NCBI GenBank assembly: GCA_907165275.2
Contig: OU015664.1
Span: forward strand, 8,518,001 to 8,582,000
Reading direction: 5' to 3'
DNA: 64,000 bases
Source of the DNA: Zygaena filipendulae
Taxonomy: Eukaryota > Arthropoda > Insecta > Lepidoptera > Zygaenidae
Positions 46,272 to 58,970 of this stretch are shown here, one piece after another. The position numbers and the translations under genes were made by a program. Positions within the stretch are counted from its first letter, which is position 1, and each line of letters begins with the position of its first letter. The notes under the pieces are model-generated. The model was not told the DNA's origin. It saw only the letters and a program-made list of their open reading frames with translations, and did not search any database.

Positions 46272-49200
46272 TAAGTATCTGATAGGTAGCTATAAACTTT
46301 ATTTTTTGTTAATGCATCCGAAAGATTATAGATACACTTCACTTCTTTATTGTGTTAGACAACTTTTAACATTAAAATATAAATACTACTTGAGTATTTC
46401 TCTAATTTTTTTTTTTAGATCATGATACAATCTTTGAGATACCGACTACTGTATAGAAAGTATCTGACAGGTAGCTACTCTCTACAGCTGAACTCGAGAA
46501 ATCATAGGTACTTACTAAAATTAAATTTAGATTTTGTAAATTTAAAAAAGTAAAGTGAACTATTAAAAAGCGTCTTTGAAATCGCGCTTAATTTTATTTG
46601 AAAGATCATATTGCGTGTGAAATAAAGAAAACAAAAAACAAAAATTAATCGATTGAACAAGACAGATTAAGTACGTCATGCAATTTGAGAGGTCTAAGCG
46701 GTTTACCGCAATAATGTTGTCAATGTCAAGTTTTTTTCTTATTAAATGCTGTCAAGGATAATGATCGATATTGTCAAATTGTGGGATAATAAGCCATGAT
46801 CTGCGACGCGCAAAGGTCACTCAACTCGTACTGCATCGATGCATCCACGCTCTATGTGACTCCATGGATGTGGGGACAAGCCGAGGAGCTATTTAGGACC
46901 GTTTTAGTTATGACTACTAGGGTGACTATGTTTTATTCAATTGAAATAAAATATTAAAGAAAATTAAATACATGTTTGTAAACTGATTCAAAATTGTAAA
47001 TGCTTATAATAAGATTAGGTTAGGTATTTATGTAGGTACTTTGTTTTTCCGAATACCTACTGAATCTATTTACAAATTTATTTTTTAGAAACTGTATAAT
47101 TTTTTTAATAATAACTATGTTGGTCAACTTATTTTGAAACAAACCAATTACCTAAATTCTACATTTTATTGTAGTTTACGATTCAAATCTACCAGTAACA
47201 AGTTTATATCTGTTTCATTAATGTCGCAAAGGTTTATTTATTAAATTAGTGTGAGTTAAATTTTGTATAAGGTGATAGTACCCGCGAGCGCGTCGTGTGT
47301 CCACCCTACTCATGGTTCTATGGGGTATCGATTATTCCCCTGCCCCCTGGCAGCCGCGCCCCGCGCGCGCACCGCCCCGCGCGCCCCTCACCGACACTCA
47401 CCTATACAATATACATCGTATGTATCCACTTATTCCGGAACTTATTTATTGCACAGTAAATAGCTTTTACACACACACACTTTCGTAAACTCTATCAAAG
47501 TTGTCTTACTAAATCTTTAGATGTTATTATAAGCTTCTGAATCAAAAATTGTTACACTAAACTGATTTTACTTTTTGTAAGGTAAGTGATCAGTTTAATA
47601 GTAACTTCGGATAGAAATATAGAGAGAAAGTATTTAAATATGCCAGTTTAGGGCTTACTCTACATTATCTACCTAGTTATAAACACCAACCTAGTTATAA
47701 CTCACTCACTCATAACAGTTTTATTTGATTTTATTTGTTATTTTTTTGGATGTAGTTTTTATTATTCACCTTCACAAAAGAAATGAGTTTCGGAGACAAT
47801 TTATCTGACGTATACTATTAGCCATCTATAAAAAAAATTATATCAAGAAAAAATCTCATGATTTCAAAATATATCGTTTTTTTTTAATTTAATCGCCGAT
47901 CGCGATGCTTTGTCTATCAAGTCACACATTGTCATTGGCACAATTACTTAAAAGTTGCCATTTAATAAAAAAGAATAAGAAGAAGAAAACCCAATAATGA
48001 ATTGACATTTGAAATGTAGATATTGTCAGAAATGGACAAATTAGAGAAACTAGTCCCTGCATAGTGCATAGTGCGTACAGCCATAGTGTTATCGCAGTAT
48101 AAGTAAATACAGTAGACCAATGCCTTTGATCTTGATAGAAAAGCCAACCAAGATTAGGGTTGTCACAAGTAAACAAATCCTATGACAGTAATGTGTTTAC
48201 GCGAGTGCAGCATGACATCCCTTCAATACAGCTCCCTTAGTAGACCCTTCTCCCTCACTCCTCCCCCCTATTTATCGCACCATTGTTCAATCTGGATCTC
48301 CGACAGCTTCGTAGAACTTCTGTATTACTGATAGGTTAAATCATTACTTTGTTCAATTCTTTATCAACACGGACACAAATGACGGAGCCGACGCCTGCAG
48401 TACCTGTCAAAAGTTCAGAAAGCGATTCAATACCTACTTCTTACAATCCTCGTCTATAGCCAAAATATACTTACTACAAATTGGATTTGTAGAGTCAAAT
48501 TTACAGCACATTATAAAGGCTGCTCGCAAGAATCAGAGAACTTTTGTATTATGTGTAGCTGCACTATATAACGTATTCCTACATACACTTATTTTGCTTA
48601 CCTACTTTTGAAGCTGACTTTACTACCGCGATCGTTATTGACTGGATACTTATTGAGTCTCCAATAAGTAGAACGCCTTAACAACAGGTGGGCATAATTT
48701 TATCCTTAGATTACAGCCTCGTGCCTATTATCGACTAGTTGTTGCCCGTTGCTTTGCTCGTATGGTGTTTGAACATGCCGTCGTTGGACTGTCGCCGTTT
48801 GAACTTTATCACCAGTACCTAAACAAAGTCAAAGTAAAACATTTATTTTGAACATTTAGGCTACCAGTATACCTACTCTTGCACGTCAGATATAGTATTT
48901 AAGTAAATCCACTTATATAAAATTGCATCGGAATGATCACATTAAATTTAAACTTTATATTTCGTCATCTACCTATTCTAGTTTTTAACTAGAAATAGCT
49001 TAAAAATACTTTATAATTTAAGTTGACAACCCTTGTTCCGGTTATCATAACTTTTCGTTCTTAACTCGTCACCAGATTAAATTAGATATTCATTTGAAAA
49101 TTTTGTCGTTTTTACTGACATTTTGCTGTCACCCGCCAAACTATAGGAACCTGCATAGTACAGGTAATTTTATATGGATATTTTTACGTTTTAATTGTTA

Positions 49201-49794
49201 ACATATCTTGAATATTCAATATTTCAATGGCAAACTTTCGTAAAAAGTTTGAAAAGTTTTGAATGGTGTAATGATCGAACAGTGATAGATATGTGTGTCA
49301 AGCGATCTGAGACATTGACCTCGCGGACCGATGCGACGCGACGCTCGGGTCTCCGAAACTGCAAACTCGACGGCCGGCGCGGCCCGACCGCGCGACCGTG
49401 CCAGCCCTATATTCCGACTGCGAATTCACATAAAAGATTAGATTAGATAAATATATCCGTGTTTACAAATATTGTGTCCAATAATGTGACCAATAAGAAT
49501 TATGTCACAGAGAATGATTATAACGATCGTTAAAGAATACTAAAATACACCCATACCTACTTTCTACATTGATAATGTCACAATACGATGTTAATTTAAC
49601 ATAATCAGAAGATATTAATAAAATAAAATAACATTAAAATATTTAAGATTCAAGATCGACCAATATTTGCTTAGTCTATTAGTTTATTGTATTTATTCTA
49701 AAATATTACATAAAATCTACAAACAAACAGAAACCATATTATCTAAGATTAGCAATCACTAACATGGATAACATCATGTTCTACATAATATTAT
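46272..49794. other. Gene-free stretch with two CpG-rich islands
   Basis: Islands at about 47340-47395 (GCGCGCGC-rich) and 49310-49415 (CGACG/CGGCCGG-rich) stand out from AT-rich DNA. They may be promoters or untranslated exons of genes outside the window. The first is followed by a minus-strand-compatible donor, ATAG|GTGAGT, near 47402. No protein could be read from either. Confidence 0.35.
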
Positions 49795-49995
49795 GTATAC
49801 TAATATTATAAAGAGGAAAGATTTTATTTTTTGTTTGTTTGTTATGATTTAACTCAAAAACTACTGGACCGATTTCAAAAATTCTTTCACTGTTAGAAAG
49901 CTACATTATCCCTGAGTAACATAGGCTATATTGTAATCCGGAATTCCCGCGGGAACTCCGAAATTATCGCGGGTGAAACCGCGAGGGACAGCTAG
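49795..49995 (+). mobile_element. Helitron-like element, complete
   Basis: TACTAATATTATAAAGAGG to CTAG at 49992-49995, perfect CGCGGGTGAAACCGCG hairpin. Best-preserved member of the ACTACTGGACC subfamily here. Confidence 0.78.
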
Positions 49996-50334
49996 TATAA
50001 TATAAGGTTGTTATTATAATTATGTCCCACGTGCATTAGTGAGTCTAATGGAAGTTGGAACTGAAAATTATAAGAATACAATTACCTACGTATGTATCGG
50101 CGGTTGAGATTAGATTAGACACATGCAGCTTAGCAATTCAGAGATTGCCTAGTAGTTGATACTATAATATGATATCTAAAACGAATCTGAAATAATTAAT
50201 ATCAGTACAAAGATGTAGTATATATTCACTTCTTATCGGCCATTCGCAATTCTTGTCTCCAACCAATGAGTTTTTTCTAGAGGTCGATCGCGCTACCAAA
50301 ACAAAACGGAAAAAGGTAACAAAATTATTTCGTA

Positions 50335-50528
50335 GTAGCTGTTCCCCGCGGTTTCACCCGCGATAAGTTGATACGGGAATTCCGGGATAAAAAGTACCTG
50401 TCCTTCTCTGTACCCCTGACAACGTGTATGCAAAATTTCATGGTAATCCGTTGAGCCGTTGAAGCGTGAAAGCGTAATAGACAGACAGACAGAGTTACTT
50501 TCGCATTTATAATACACATTAGTAGGGA
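50335..50528 (-). mobile_element. Helitron-like element
   Basis: Hairpin CGCGGTTTCACCCGCG at the left; AAATTTCATGGTAATCCG; CAGA microsatellite at 50470-50483; 5' end TAGTAGGGA. The terminal CTAG has become GTAG. Confidence 0.72.
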
Positions 50529-50885
50529 TTTGGTTTTAGTTTTATTTTGGTCATCTTTCAAGTTCGGTCAAACATTATTCAACATCTTTCAAATAATAAT
50601 TCAATCGTTATCGTTAAAGTAATACCTAAATAATCGCTAACCAAAATAATAACGGATTGTGCTTAACGTAATATTTTTAGCTGTGGTCTTGTTTTGGTAA
50701 ATCCGTACCGAAAAGCACGATCGACCTCTTAATCAGTATAAATCAAAACGATTACCACTGGCTGTGGAAAAACCGTGACGCACACATATAGGTATGTATT
50801 AGAAGCGATTCGGAAGCGTACCTATGTTAAGAATAGGCCCGCTTTGGACTATCTCAGCGTTCGGGTAGGCCTGTGCCTAAAACAG

Positions 50886-51115
50886 AGGGGCTATTATGTA
50901 ACTTATGTTTCTATCATTTTTCGGTTGCAATAAAAAATATGACGATTTGCGATTACAATTTGCACGTTGTGACACCTACAATATCTAGCAATTAACCAAA
51001 ATAAACATACTTCAAAAGTTGAAGCTGTCTAAACATGATTGATTAATCAGAAATAGTTTTTTTTCTGATTGAAACTGAAATATGATCGCAATAAAAGTTA
51101 CATACTAATTGCCCT
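50886..51115 (+). mobile_element. GGGGCTATTATGTAAC MITE, copy d, with 4-bp duplication
   Basis: Begins AGGGGCTATTATGTAACTTA, ends TTACATACTAATTGCCCT. Both sides carry ACAG (50882-50885 and 51116-51119), the clearest target duplication for this family in the window. No coding capacity. Confidence 0.75.
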
Positions 51116-51173
51116 ACAGGGTATCTTAACTTATTGGGTTATTCTAGTTAAGTAATCGAACAACAATGTTGAC

Positions 51174-51443
51174 AAATAATAATAATAATAATCCACTTCA
51201 CAACACACAGATCTACTTGATCCCACACTAAGCTATGAGCTTGTGTCGTGGATACCAAGCAAACGTGGTATATACTACACATTTTATTACACATATATTA
51301 CACTATAGAGATATATATACACACCCAGACTGGAAAATGGAACCGTGTGTTCATCACACAAAGTCCACCCCCACCGGGAATCGAACCCGGAACCTCTTGA
51401 TTAGTGGGCAGGCATGGTGACCATTGCGCCAATCGGGTCGTCT
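51174..51443 (-). mobile_element. tRNA-derived SINE with (ATT)n tail
   Basis: On the minus strand, the head carries a polymerase III A box, TGGCGCAATGGTCA (51418-51431), and B box, GGTTCGATTCC (51377-51387), spaced as in tRNAs. A non-tRNA body follows, with a tail GGATTATTATTATTATT near 51176-51193. The head no longer folds as a normal tRNA with a fitting 3' acceptor end, so it is a SINE and not a tRNA gene. Confidence 0.82.
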
Positions 51444-52747
51444 CAATAAATAGGTAGGTACATATAATTATTGTAATCCTTATTGTTTAATTCGGCTTTT
51501 AGGTGAACGTAATTATTTAATGATTCTTACATTGTACGGTAGGATAGATAAAGTTTGATTAATAAAATTATTTATTTAAATATTTGAGCTGTTCCCATAT
51601 AAAGTCAGTATATTTATTTATTATAATATAATATACGAGTACGAGTAGGTATTAATGAGATACTGAAATTTTATTACACAATAGTTGTCATTAATATTTG
51701 CGTTCGTTTCGTCCACACAAAATAGTTACGTATATTATATGTAGGTATGTTTAATGATAAACGATTTGAAATAATTTCTATTTTTCATTATACAATGTAC
51801 AATGAAACAAAATGAAACGAAAACTTATATGCATACATATTTGAAATTTCGAACGCTCTCATGTAGGTAGGTATATAGGTCCAATTAAATTTTGGGACTA
51901 TAGATACCTAAACCTAGATTATGTATGTATAATGGGTTAATTTCGACCTTGTGAGTCAAGATTCAAGAGCAGACAGTTGATATTGCGGTTGATATAATCA
52001 AACGGCTTTCACGTCACGTATTGAAGGCATCAGAAAATAAAATTACTCTCGTGTCCCATCGTCTCGAGTATTTTGCCCAAACCAAAGACATAGATACCTA
52101 CGGAGCTCACTTCACTAGAGCACTAGCACTGAAAAAATCATAAAACTTCTAAGATATTTTTTAGTAGTGTATACTTCTTTTTTCGTACTGACTGTAATCT
52201 GTTTTGTCTTCTTCTTCTTGATTTTGGCTTTTAATGTTACATTATTTTTTCGATTACTCAATTTATTTTTAAATGGCATAGGTATCTTAGAAGATATGAT
52301 TTTTGAAAGTGAGTTGAGCTTAATTTACCGCTGTAATAAGGATCTTCCTTAGTTAAATTGGATTTACCACGCTTTCTACGAAACAGATGCTTTGAAAGGT
52401 TTAAAAGCTCTTCTGAGGACCTAGATGTTACAAGAATAATTAATTCTTGTGTAGATATATTATTTATTATTAAAAATCATTAATTTTTTTATTAAACATC
52501 ATAAGTATGCTCGACTTTAATGAACCAGTATAATATTTTCAAAATACGTTTTAAATACATAAATTATTTAATATTGATTGAGATAACTTTCCAAATAATC
52601 TTTCATATTATTATTTTAATTTGGTACCTACTTGATTTTGGGATTTTCTTTAGAAACTCGTAAATGTAGGAGAATATAAATTATAAATATTATACTAAGC
52701 CATTCCCTGACGTTTATATTGGGTAAACACTTTACAGGTATGCTTAA
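51444..52747. other. Gene-free AT-rich stretch
   Basis: Nothing recognised. Confidence 0.45.
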
Positions 52748-52943
52748 TCCTACTAATATTATAAATGTGAAAGTGTGAATGTTTGGATGTTTGTTATTCA
52801 ATCACGCAAAAACGGCTGAACGGATTTGGATGAATGATGATGATGATGTTAGGGGTACAGAGAAGGACATGGGGTACTTTTTATCCCGCAATTCCCGCGG
52901 GAACTCTGAAATTACCGCAGATGAAACCGCGGGGCACAGCTAG
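52748..52943 (+). mobile_element. Helitron-like element, complete
   Basis: 5'-TCCTACTAATATTATAAATG to CTAG at 52940-52943. Carries a short GATGAATGATGATGATGATG expansion in place of the usual TTTCATGCAAAA text. Confidence 0.78.
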
Positions 52944-53303
52944 TTAAAAATAATTTAAAGAATTTTTATCAACACTAATGACACAGTGTCTAATTGTGAA
53001 ACAAAACAAAATGGGCAACAGATAAGTAGGTTTATATACTCGTTTTTCCGTTTCGAGTTACTCCTACATTTCTAATCATTAATAATATCAATACGTTTAA
53101 TTACAAAACAAAAATTATAATTGAAGTAGATTAGTACGTTAGTTTTGGTGTTAATTGGTGTTGTTTTTATTTTTTTTTGTTTACTACGAATATCAATAAA
53201 GTTTTTGTCCGCTGTTTATCCATCGATCTGTAGGTATATTCGTCTGTCCGACTGTCCGAAATCATTCACCTACCTAATTCAAAAGTCCAAAATGTTGTAC
53301 CTA

Positions 53304-53938
53304 GGGGAGACCGGGGCTATAATTAACAATAATTACATTTTTAGTTGTATCTCCGAAATTATTCAATATTTAGACCTGTCAATATAAACGTATATGGAGC
53401 ACATTTTCTTGAAATTACAAAATATCTGAACATGAACTAAAACCTTTGTTTGGTTCATATTCAGATATGGTCAAAGTAAGTACTTTGACCATGCTTTGAG
53501 GTGTGGTCAAACACCAAGCCTGTAAACAGTAAAAAAAAATAAACTGGGGCACCTAAGCGTTAACACGTTAATACTAACCCCGCCGATTTGTTAATTTCAT
53601 CCCCAAAGGTACATTTTTGGTTTTAAAAACCGTAAAAAAATATTTTTTTAAAAGTTAGTCAATTGAATTACATAGCAATATTAAGTATGAAATATTCTTC
53701 TAGGAAAACAAAATATAATAATAAAGCCTTATATTTTGAGCATAAATCAAAAAATTGTTAGGTTAATAAAAATAAAGAGGCCTGATTCACAGCTCAGTCA
53801 TATGACGCGTGGTGGACATCTGACCAGTCCTGAGTCATGTGGCCTGATCTAGGAGGCGCTCGCTGGTGTGATAAACATAGATTTAGAGAAATTTGCTTGT
53901 TAATACTTACTTCTGTTAATTGTAGCCCCGGTCTCCCC
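53304..53938. mobile_element. MITE or transposon relic with GGGGAGACCGGGGCTA ends
   Basis: About 635 bp bounded by 25-bp inverted repeats, GGGGAGACCGGGGCTATAAT at the left and its complement with one mismatch at the right, both flanked by TA. Inside are A/T-rich sequence and no long open frame, so it is non-autonomous or a heavily deleted copy. Confidence 0.75.
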
Positions 53939-54082
53939 TACTCTTAAACCTCACGTTTGCAGACCGGGATCAAAATTCTAAATACCTATTCTATTCGAGA
54001 ATCCAACACAACGCAAAAGAACTCGCGAGCATAATAAATAAGTAATTAACCCACAATCACTGCAGATTCTTATAAATCCTAA

Positions 54083-54257
54083 TTAAATTTCATAAACACG
54101 AATGTGAGTTTGTTTGTTTGTTAGGTAATCTACTGATGATTATGAAATTTTGCATACACGTTATCTCCCAGACAAAAAACAAGACATAAAGTACTTTTAT
54201 CTCGGAACCCCGTGGGAACTCCGAAATTAACGCGGGTGAAACCACGGGGAAAGCTCG
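54083..54257 (+). mobile_element. Degenerate Helitron-like element
   Basis: AATGTGAGTTTGTTTGTTTG, ATGAAATTTTGCATACACG and GCGGGTGAAACCACGGGG are recognisable; the end reads GCTCGT. Confidence 0.6.
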
Positions 54258-54876
54258 TAAACAAATAATTAGCCCACAACCACCGCAAATTCTTATAAAT
54301 ATTAGTTATAAAACCAGTAGGGCTAACATATTTTGTGTGGAAAACAACCGGGGATTAGATACTTCTCTCCCGCCGTCATCGCTGAATCGTGCGATCAATC
54401 GTCCAACCAGTCGGCCGACTGGTTCACTCACACTCACCATACTTCGCCTATACTACACCCAGTGTAACATGATCCACCCCGCCTCTCACCATGTCCAGAA
54501 AAATAGTCACATTAAGGGGTACACCGGTAGAAAATTATGGATCAATGGACATTGGAAGCGAAAAGGACGGGTGACTATAAGATTTTACGGAAATGAACTC
54601 GAGGGCCACTACATTCTAAGCCAATCCAATGTACCTATGAGGTTTAACAGATTTTGGTTGTGGTTTTAACTTCTATGTTATTTGTGTATTTAGAGTTATT
54701 GAAAAACGTTATATGAAATGCAGACTTAATGCCTGCACTCTCAGCTATACAACTTTTGGGTATAGGTATTAAATTAATTTAATGGGGTTAATTTAGCGGT
54801 GTATTAAAAACGACTATCGTTACTTAATTATTTTTACAATTTTACCTGCCTATTTACTGTAGAAAATTTAAAAAAA

Positions 54877-55067
54877 TCCTTACTAATATTATAAATGCGA
54901 AAGTGAGTTTGTTTATTACGCTTTCACGCCTTAACTGCTCAACCGATCACCGTGAAATTTTGCGTACACGTTTTCAAGGGTGCAGAGAAGGACATAGGGT
55001 ACTTGTCGTCCCAGAGTTCCCGCGGGAACTAAAAATTACCGCGGGTGAAACCGCGGGGGACCGCTAG
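54877..55067 (+). mobile_element. Helitron-like element, complete
   Basis: 191 bp from 5'-TCCTTACTAATATTATAAAT to CTAG at 55064-55067 (followed by T), with a perfect CGCGGGTGAAACCGCG hairpin about 10 bases before the end. I use it as the reference copy for the structure. Confidence 0.82.
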
Positions 55068-55199
55068 TTAATTAATAATGCTTCGATAGAATTATAATTT
55101 TACTGTTTTCGTTTTTCGGTTCGTTTAACTCTCAAAACATTATAATCTTTGATCATAAATTGTACAGACAGAAAGTTCACCAACTTTGACACTGACCGA

Positions 55200-56178
55200 A
55201 GATGGGGTATAATGGCAGGGAACAGCTGGTCGCGTGCAGAAAGGGTGACAAATACCCTCGGAGCTGATACCATTTTCAAAAGTAACTACACGCTGTCAGG
55301 GTTGTAGAAAAGGACATATTATAGGGTACTTTTTGTCCTGGAATTCCTGCAGCAACTCCGAAATTAATGCGGTTTAATTTATAATTGTAAAAAATATATC
55401 TGTGATACAATAATTATATTTTTTTTGCTATTCAGCGCGGGAGTGCAGTCTCACACCTTTGTACCGGGAACGGTCAGGAGCGGGTTATGAATTGATATTT
55501 GCGGCGAAATTTTTGACAGTTAGATAAAATAATTTAATTATAATAAAAAAAGTGTTTATTTGTGGTTAACAAAGAGTTCTTAGCCTATACAAATACTATA
55601 AATACCTATAACATACCAAAAATTCTTATTAAAAGAAAGCTTATTATTAGTAGGGAAGTAGAACAGCCATAGGTTGGTGACCTGAGCGCTAAACTAAGCG
55701 AACTTGTATCATAGATCGAGCCCAGGGACCTTCCACTCCTACTTAACTGTTGGTGATACATAACTACAGCCTTATGATGTGATACATAAGCAGCCTTTTT
55801 TTCAAACTATATTGTAACTTTATAACTATTGTTTATTGTATTCATATGATAAGTTTTCATAGAGCGTACTTCAAGTTATAGTGCGTGGGGTCGCGGTTGA
55901 GGAGCCGCATTGCTACTTATAGTGGCGTAATGTGCCTCAAGTATAGGTATAGGGTGCCCGGTGCGGGCGGCGGCGGCGAAATGGGATTGAACGTCTGGGG
56001 TGTTGACACCACCGGCACCCTCAGTCAAGTTGACAATCCACAATCCTTGACGCATAGAAAACTAAGGAATGGAATCGTTAACGCAGAACCGCGGGGTCAG
56101 CCAAGTTGATTTTATAATTTCTGAGGCTTTTATGAATGAATTTTATGAATCTCTAAGTATGTTGTATGTGGTCAAAGT
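55200..56178. other. Decayed Helitron-like fragment and GC-rich hairpin region
   Basis: At 55285-55375 a relic matches the common body. At about 55955-56025 GGGTGCCCGGTG pairs with CACCGGCACCC around a GGCGGCGGCGGCG run. A 74-codon frame crosses it but no family is recognised. ACCGCGGGGTCAGCC near 56087 is another 3' end. Confidence 0.4.
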
Positions 56179-56588
56179 AATCCCAACAAAAACATTTTCA
56201 TGTAAAATGTTGCCAAGACGAGACCATATACCAGCACTTTCAAAAAGTTATCAGATCTTATGTAGAGCCAAGCTTCTAACTCTACAAGGTCTAACTTCAC
56301 AAACTCTACACCTTAGCCAAAATATGTGGCTTGGCCATTTCGCTACATTCACATGGGCCTAAGGTGAAAAATTGGTCCATTTTTCATTACTTTTCTGTTA
56401 TATAATAATAGTTCTTTGTAGTAACGAAACGGCCAAGCCACATATTTTGGCTAAGGTGTAGAGTTTGTGAAGTTAGACCTTGTAGAGTTAGAAGCTTGGC
56501 TCTACATAAGATCTGATAACTTTTTGAAAGTGCTGGTATATGGTCTCATCTTGGCAACATTTTACATGAAAATGTTTTTGTTGGGATT
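56179..56588. repeat. Long inverted repeat, 168-bp arms, about 98% identical
   Basis: The left arm 56179-56346 and right arm 56421-56588 are reverse complements with about three mismatches in 168 positions, separated by 74 bp. A transcript would fold into a long near-perfect double strand. Neither arm codes for a recognisable protein. It could be a foldback-type element or an inverted duplication. Confidence 0.92.
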
Positions 56589-57099
56589 TCATTTATTTTT
56601 GTAAGTCAAAATTTCAGAAGTCTCATACAAACTTCCATCCCCTAATTTAAGGGGTTGAGAGATAAAAGTTACAATTTTTATAATTTTTTTGTTGTTTGTT
56701 TACTAATACTAGCTTACATACCAAATTTCAGCTTTCTAGGACATTAGGAAGTACCCTAAGAATTTTGATGATCATCAGTGAGTCAGTGACGAAATCGGGG
56801 TTTTTTAGATATCAATAAAATCTAAAGGATGGGAGCTATGCAATTAAAACTTAATATGTTCAATAAGTCCGCTATTGACAATATATCCCGAAAATTTTGT
56901 TGATCTAGCATAATCCAAACCCAAGTTATGAGGGTTCAAAAAAACGACGAAGCGCTTCGAGAAAAGGTAGGTAGTGCCCTTGCGCTTTGCTGGCTCGTCT
57001 TGGCGGGGGCACTACCGTGCCCCCAGATTTAGGATCTTTAGAGCGAACGAAATGCATTCTTCCGTTATGGTATTTGAATGCGCGAACGCAGTTCATACA

Positions 57100-57250
57100 T
57101 ACCTATAATACCTACTTAATATGTCGGGAGTTCGGGACTCAGGTTCATTCGCCACATCTCGTGAGGTGAGTGACCGCCGTCGGATGTTTGCCACGGAGCC
57201 TCGCGGTCGCGGGTTCGATTTCCGGCCCGTTACCGCTCCGAGCAGATGGG
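57100..57250 (+). mobile_element. SINE-like fragment with B box
   Basis: GGTTCGATTTC at 57212-57222 within a GC-rich tRNA-like stretch; the A box is not clear. The start and end cannot be fixed. Confidence 0.4.
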
Positions 57251-57327
57251 GACGCGCCCTTAGTTGCCATAGGGCACAGCATTATGATGAAAAAATCGCG
57301 TTTAAAACTTACCTCAGTTATAAATAA

Positions 57328-57515
57328 CTAGCGTCTCCTCTCGCGATTTCGGAATTCCCGCTGTAATTCCAGGATAATGATTATGTTCTCTGTCTGTTCT
57401 CTGTACCTTTGACAACGTGTATGCGAAATTTCATGGTTATAGGTTGAGTAATTGAGACGTAAAAGTGTAACAAACAAACTCACATTCGCGTTTATTATAC
57501 CTATAGGTACTTAGA
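57328..57515 (-). mobile_element. Helitron-like element
   Basis: CTAG at 57328-57331; TCGCGATTTCGGAATTCCCG, GTGTATGCGAAATTTCATGG, AACAAACTCACATTCGCG. Confidence 0.65.
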
Positions 57516-58149
57516 GTATTATATTACTGTATTCATAGTAAGGTTGTTGTAGGTAGATGACGTACCTATTTGTTCGCTATGGACATGTGACAATATTAAA
57601 TGAATCGTGTGTGTTATTTACATGTGGTTGTATTAAAACTTCTTTGACATGATTATTATATACATATTTTACTAACCGACTCCGTTTTGGCATGTGGATT
57701 ACTGAGTAGTAGGTATAGGTACCGAATGGATTAAAAATTTCGCTTTGAACGTTCCTAGAGTTACCTACTTTATACTTTACCTGCCAAGCTTATAAATTAT
57801 AAAACTCGTTGTACATAATATAGGTAATTGTATATTATATTCACCATTCTCTCGAACGTTTAACTACTTCTCAACTCGTTTCTGAGTAATTTCTAAGGTA
57901 TATAATGACTATTATTAAGGTTAGGTAGGTACGTATGCAATAGTAACTTTGTAACAAACAAGTTTACTTCACTATACAATGTTATTTTTAGCGTACCTGA
58001 AAAATAATTCGTTCAAAACCAGCCATCATGCCATCATACTATATCCTGCCTCTATGATGCCCGATGATGCCATTCGAGTGAGTGAACGTCAGTAGCTCCC
58101 GGCGGCGGCGTGCATTCAGTGGTAATCTATCTATAAAAAAATTATTATT

Positions 58150-58416
58150 ACTAACTAGATACCGTTAAACGAGAAATTCTTGTACATATAAAAATTAGAA
58201 TCTCGGAAACGGCTCCAACAATTTTCATGAAATTTAGTATGCGGGCGGTTTCGGGGGCGATTAATCGATCTAGCTAGATTTCATTTTTAGAAAACTTTGT
58301 TATATCCGTGTTTTCAGAACATGAAAAATGAGTGTTTAGTACTGCAGTATATATAGTATTATATTATCTGTGGTACTGTTTAAGATATCACAACGAGCGA
58401 AGCTCGGTCGCCTAGA
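58150..58416 (+). mobile_element. Helitron-like element with GAGCGAAGCTC hairpin end
   Basis: ATCTCGGAAACGGCTCCAAC body, ending GAGCGAAGCTCGGTCGCCTAG|AT. Hairpin, about 9-base spacer, CTAG and insertion before T follow the Helitron rule, but the sequence is a different family from the CCGCGG type. Confidence 0.55.
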
Positions 58417-58486
58417 TATTGATAATAACAATCGACGCCATACCTACGGCGGTCATAATTTCGTGCCATTTTCGGGGATAACGATT

Positions 58487-58513
58487 TAAATAAATAAATA
58501 AATAAATAAATAA
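58487..58513. repeat. (AAAT)n microsatellite
   Basis: About six AAAT units. Confidence 0.85.
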
Positions 58514-58744
58514 AACTTTTTTAATATTTTCCCTGTCCAAACTCACCAAACAGTGTAACATGGTTTCAATAAAAAAAAAATCGTTTGCCTTCATTAAAAA
58601 TGATATCTACCTATGTCGTACTATATAAGCTAAGCTGTCGCCTCGAGACTTTTTAAAGTTTTTAAAGTACCTAAGTACATAATACTATACTATGGTCTAT
58701 GAGCAACATAAGGCACCTAGTAAACTTACAAATCATTTATATTA

Positions 58745-58860
58745 AAACTAAATCATTGGACTAGTGCTTAACAAACCTGATTGCTACGCTGGCGTCACGG
58801 GTTTGAGTCCCGCGTCTGGGTGAACATTTGTAAGATCGTTGTTAGCTGACCTATAAACTA
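58745..58860 (+). mobile_element. SINE-like fragment
   Basis: GGTTTGAGTCC (58800-58810) resembles a polymerase III B box, followed by CGCGTCTGGGTGAACATTTG as in lepidopteran tRNA-derived SINEs. The 5' part is weak. Confidence 0.42.
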
Positions 58861-58970
58861 TCTACCTGCTAAACGGCTTCATATTAGGTCAAGTGGTTTT
58901 CGTGATTTCGTGTTTAGTCAGTGAGTCAGAGAGTCAGTGACCTTTCGTTTTTATGTTATGCTAGCTGTCC

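Noticed and set aside
51370..51440. Possible tRNA gene
   Set aside because: Has A and B boxes, but is followed by a SINE body and (ATT)n tail, and does not fold as a complete tRNA.
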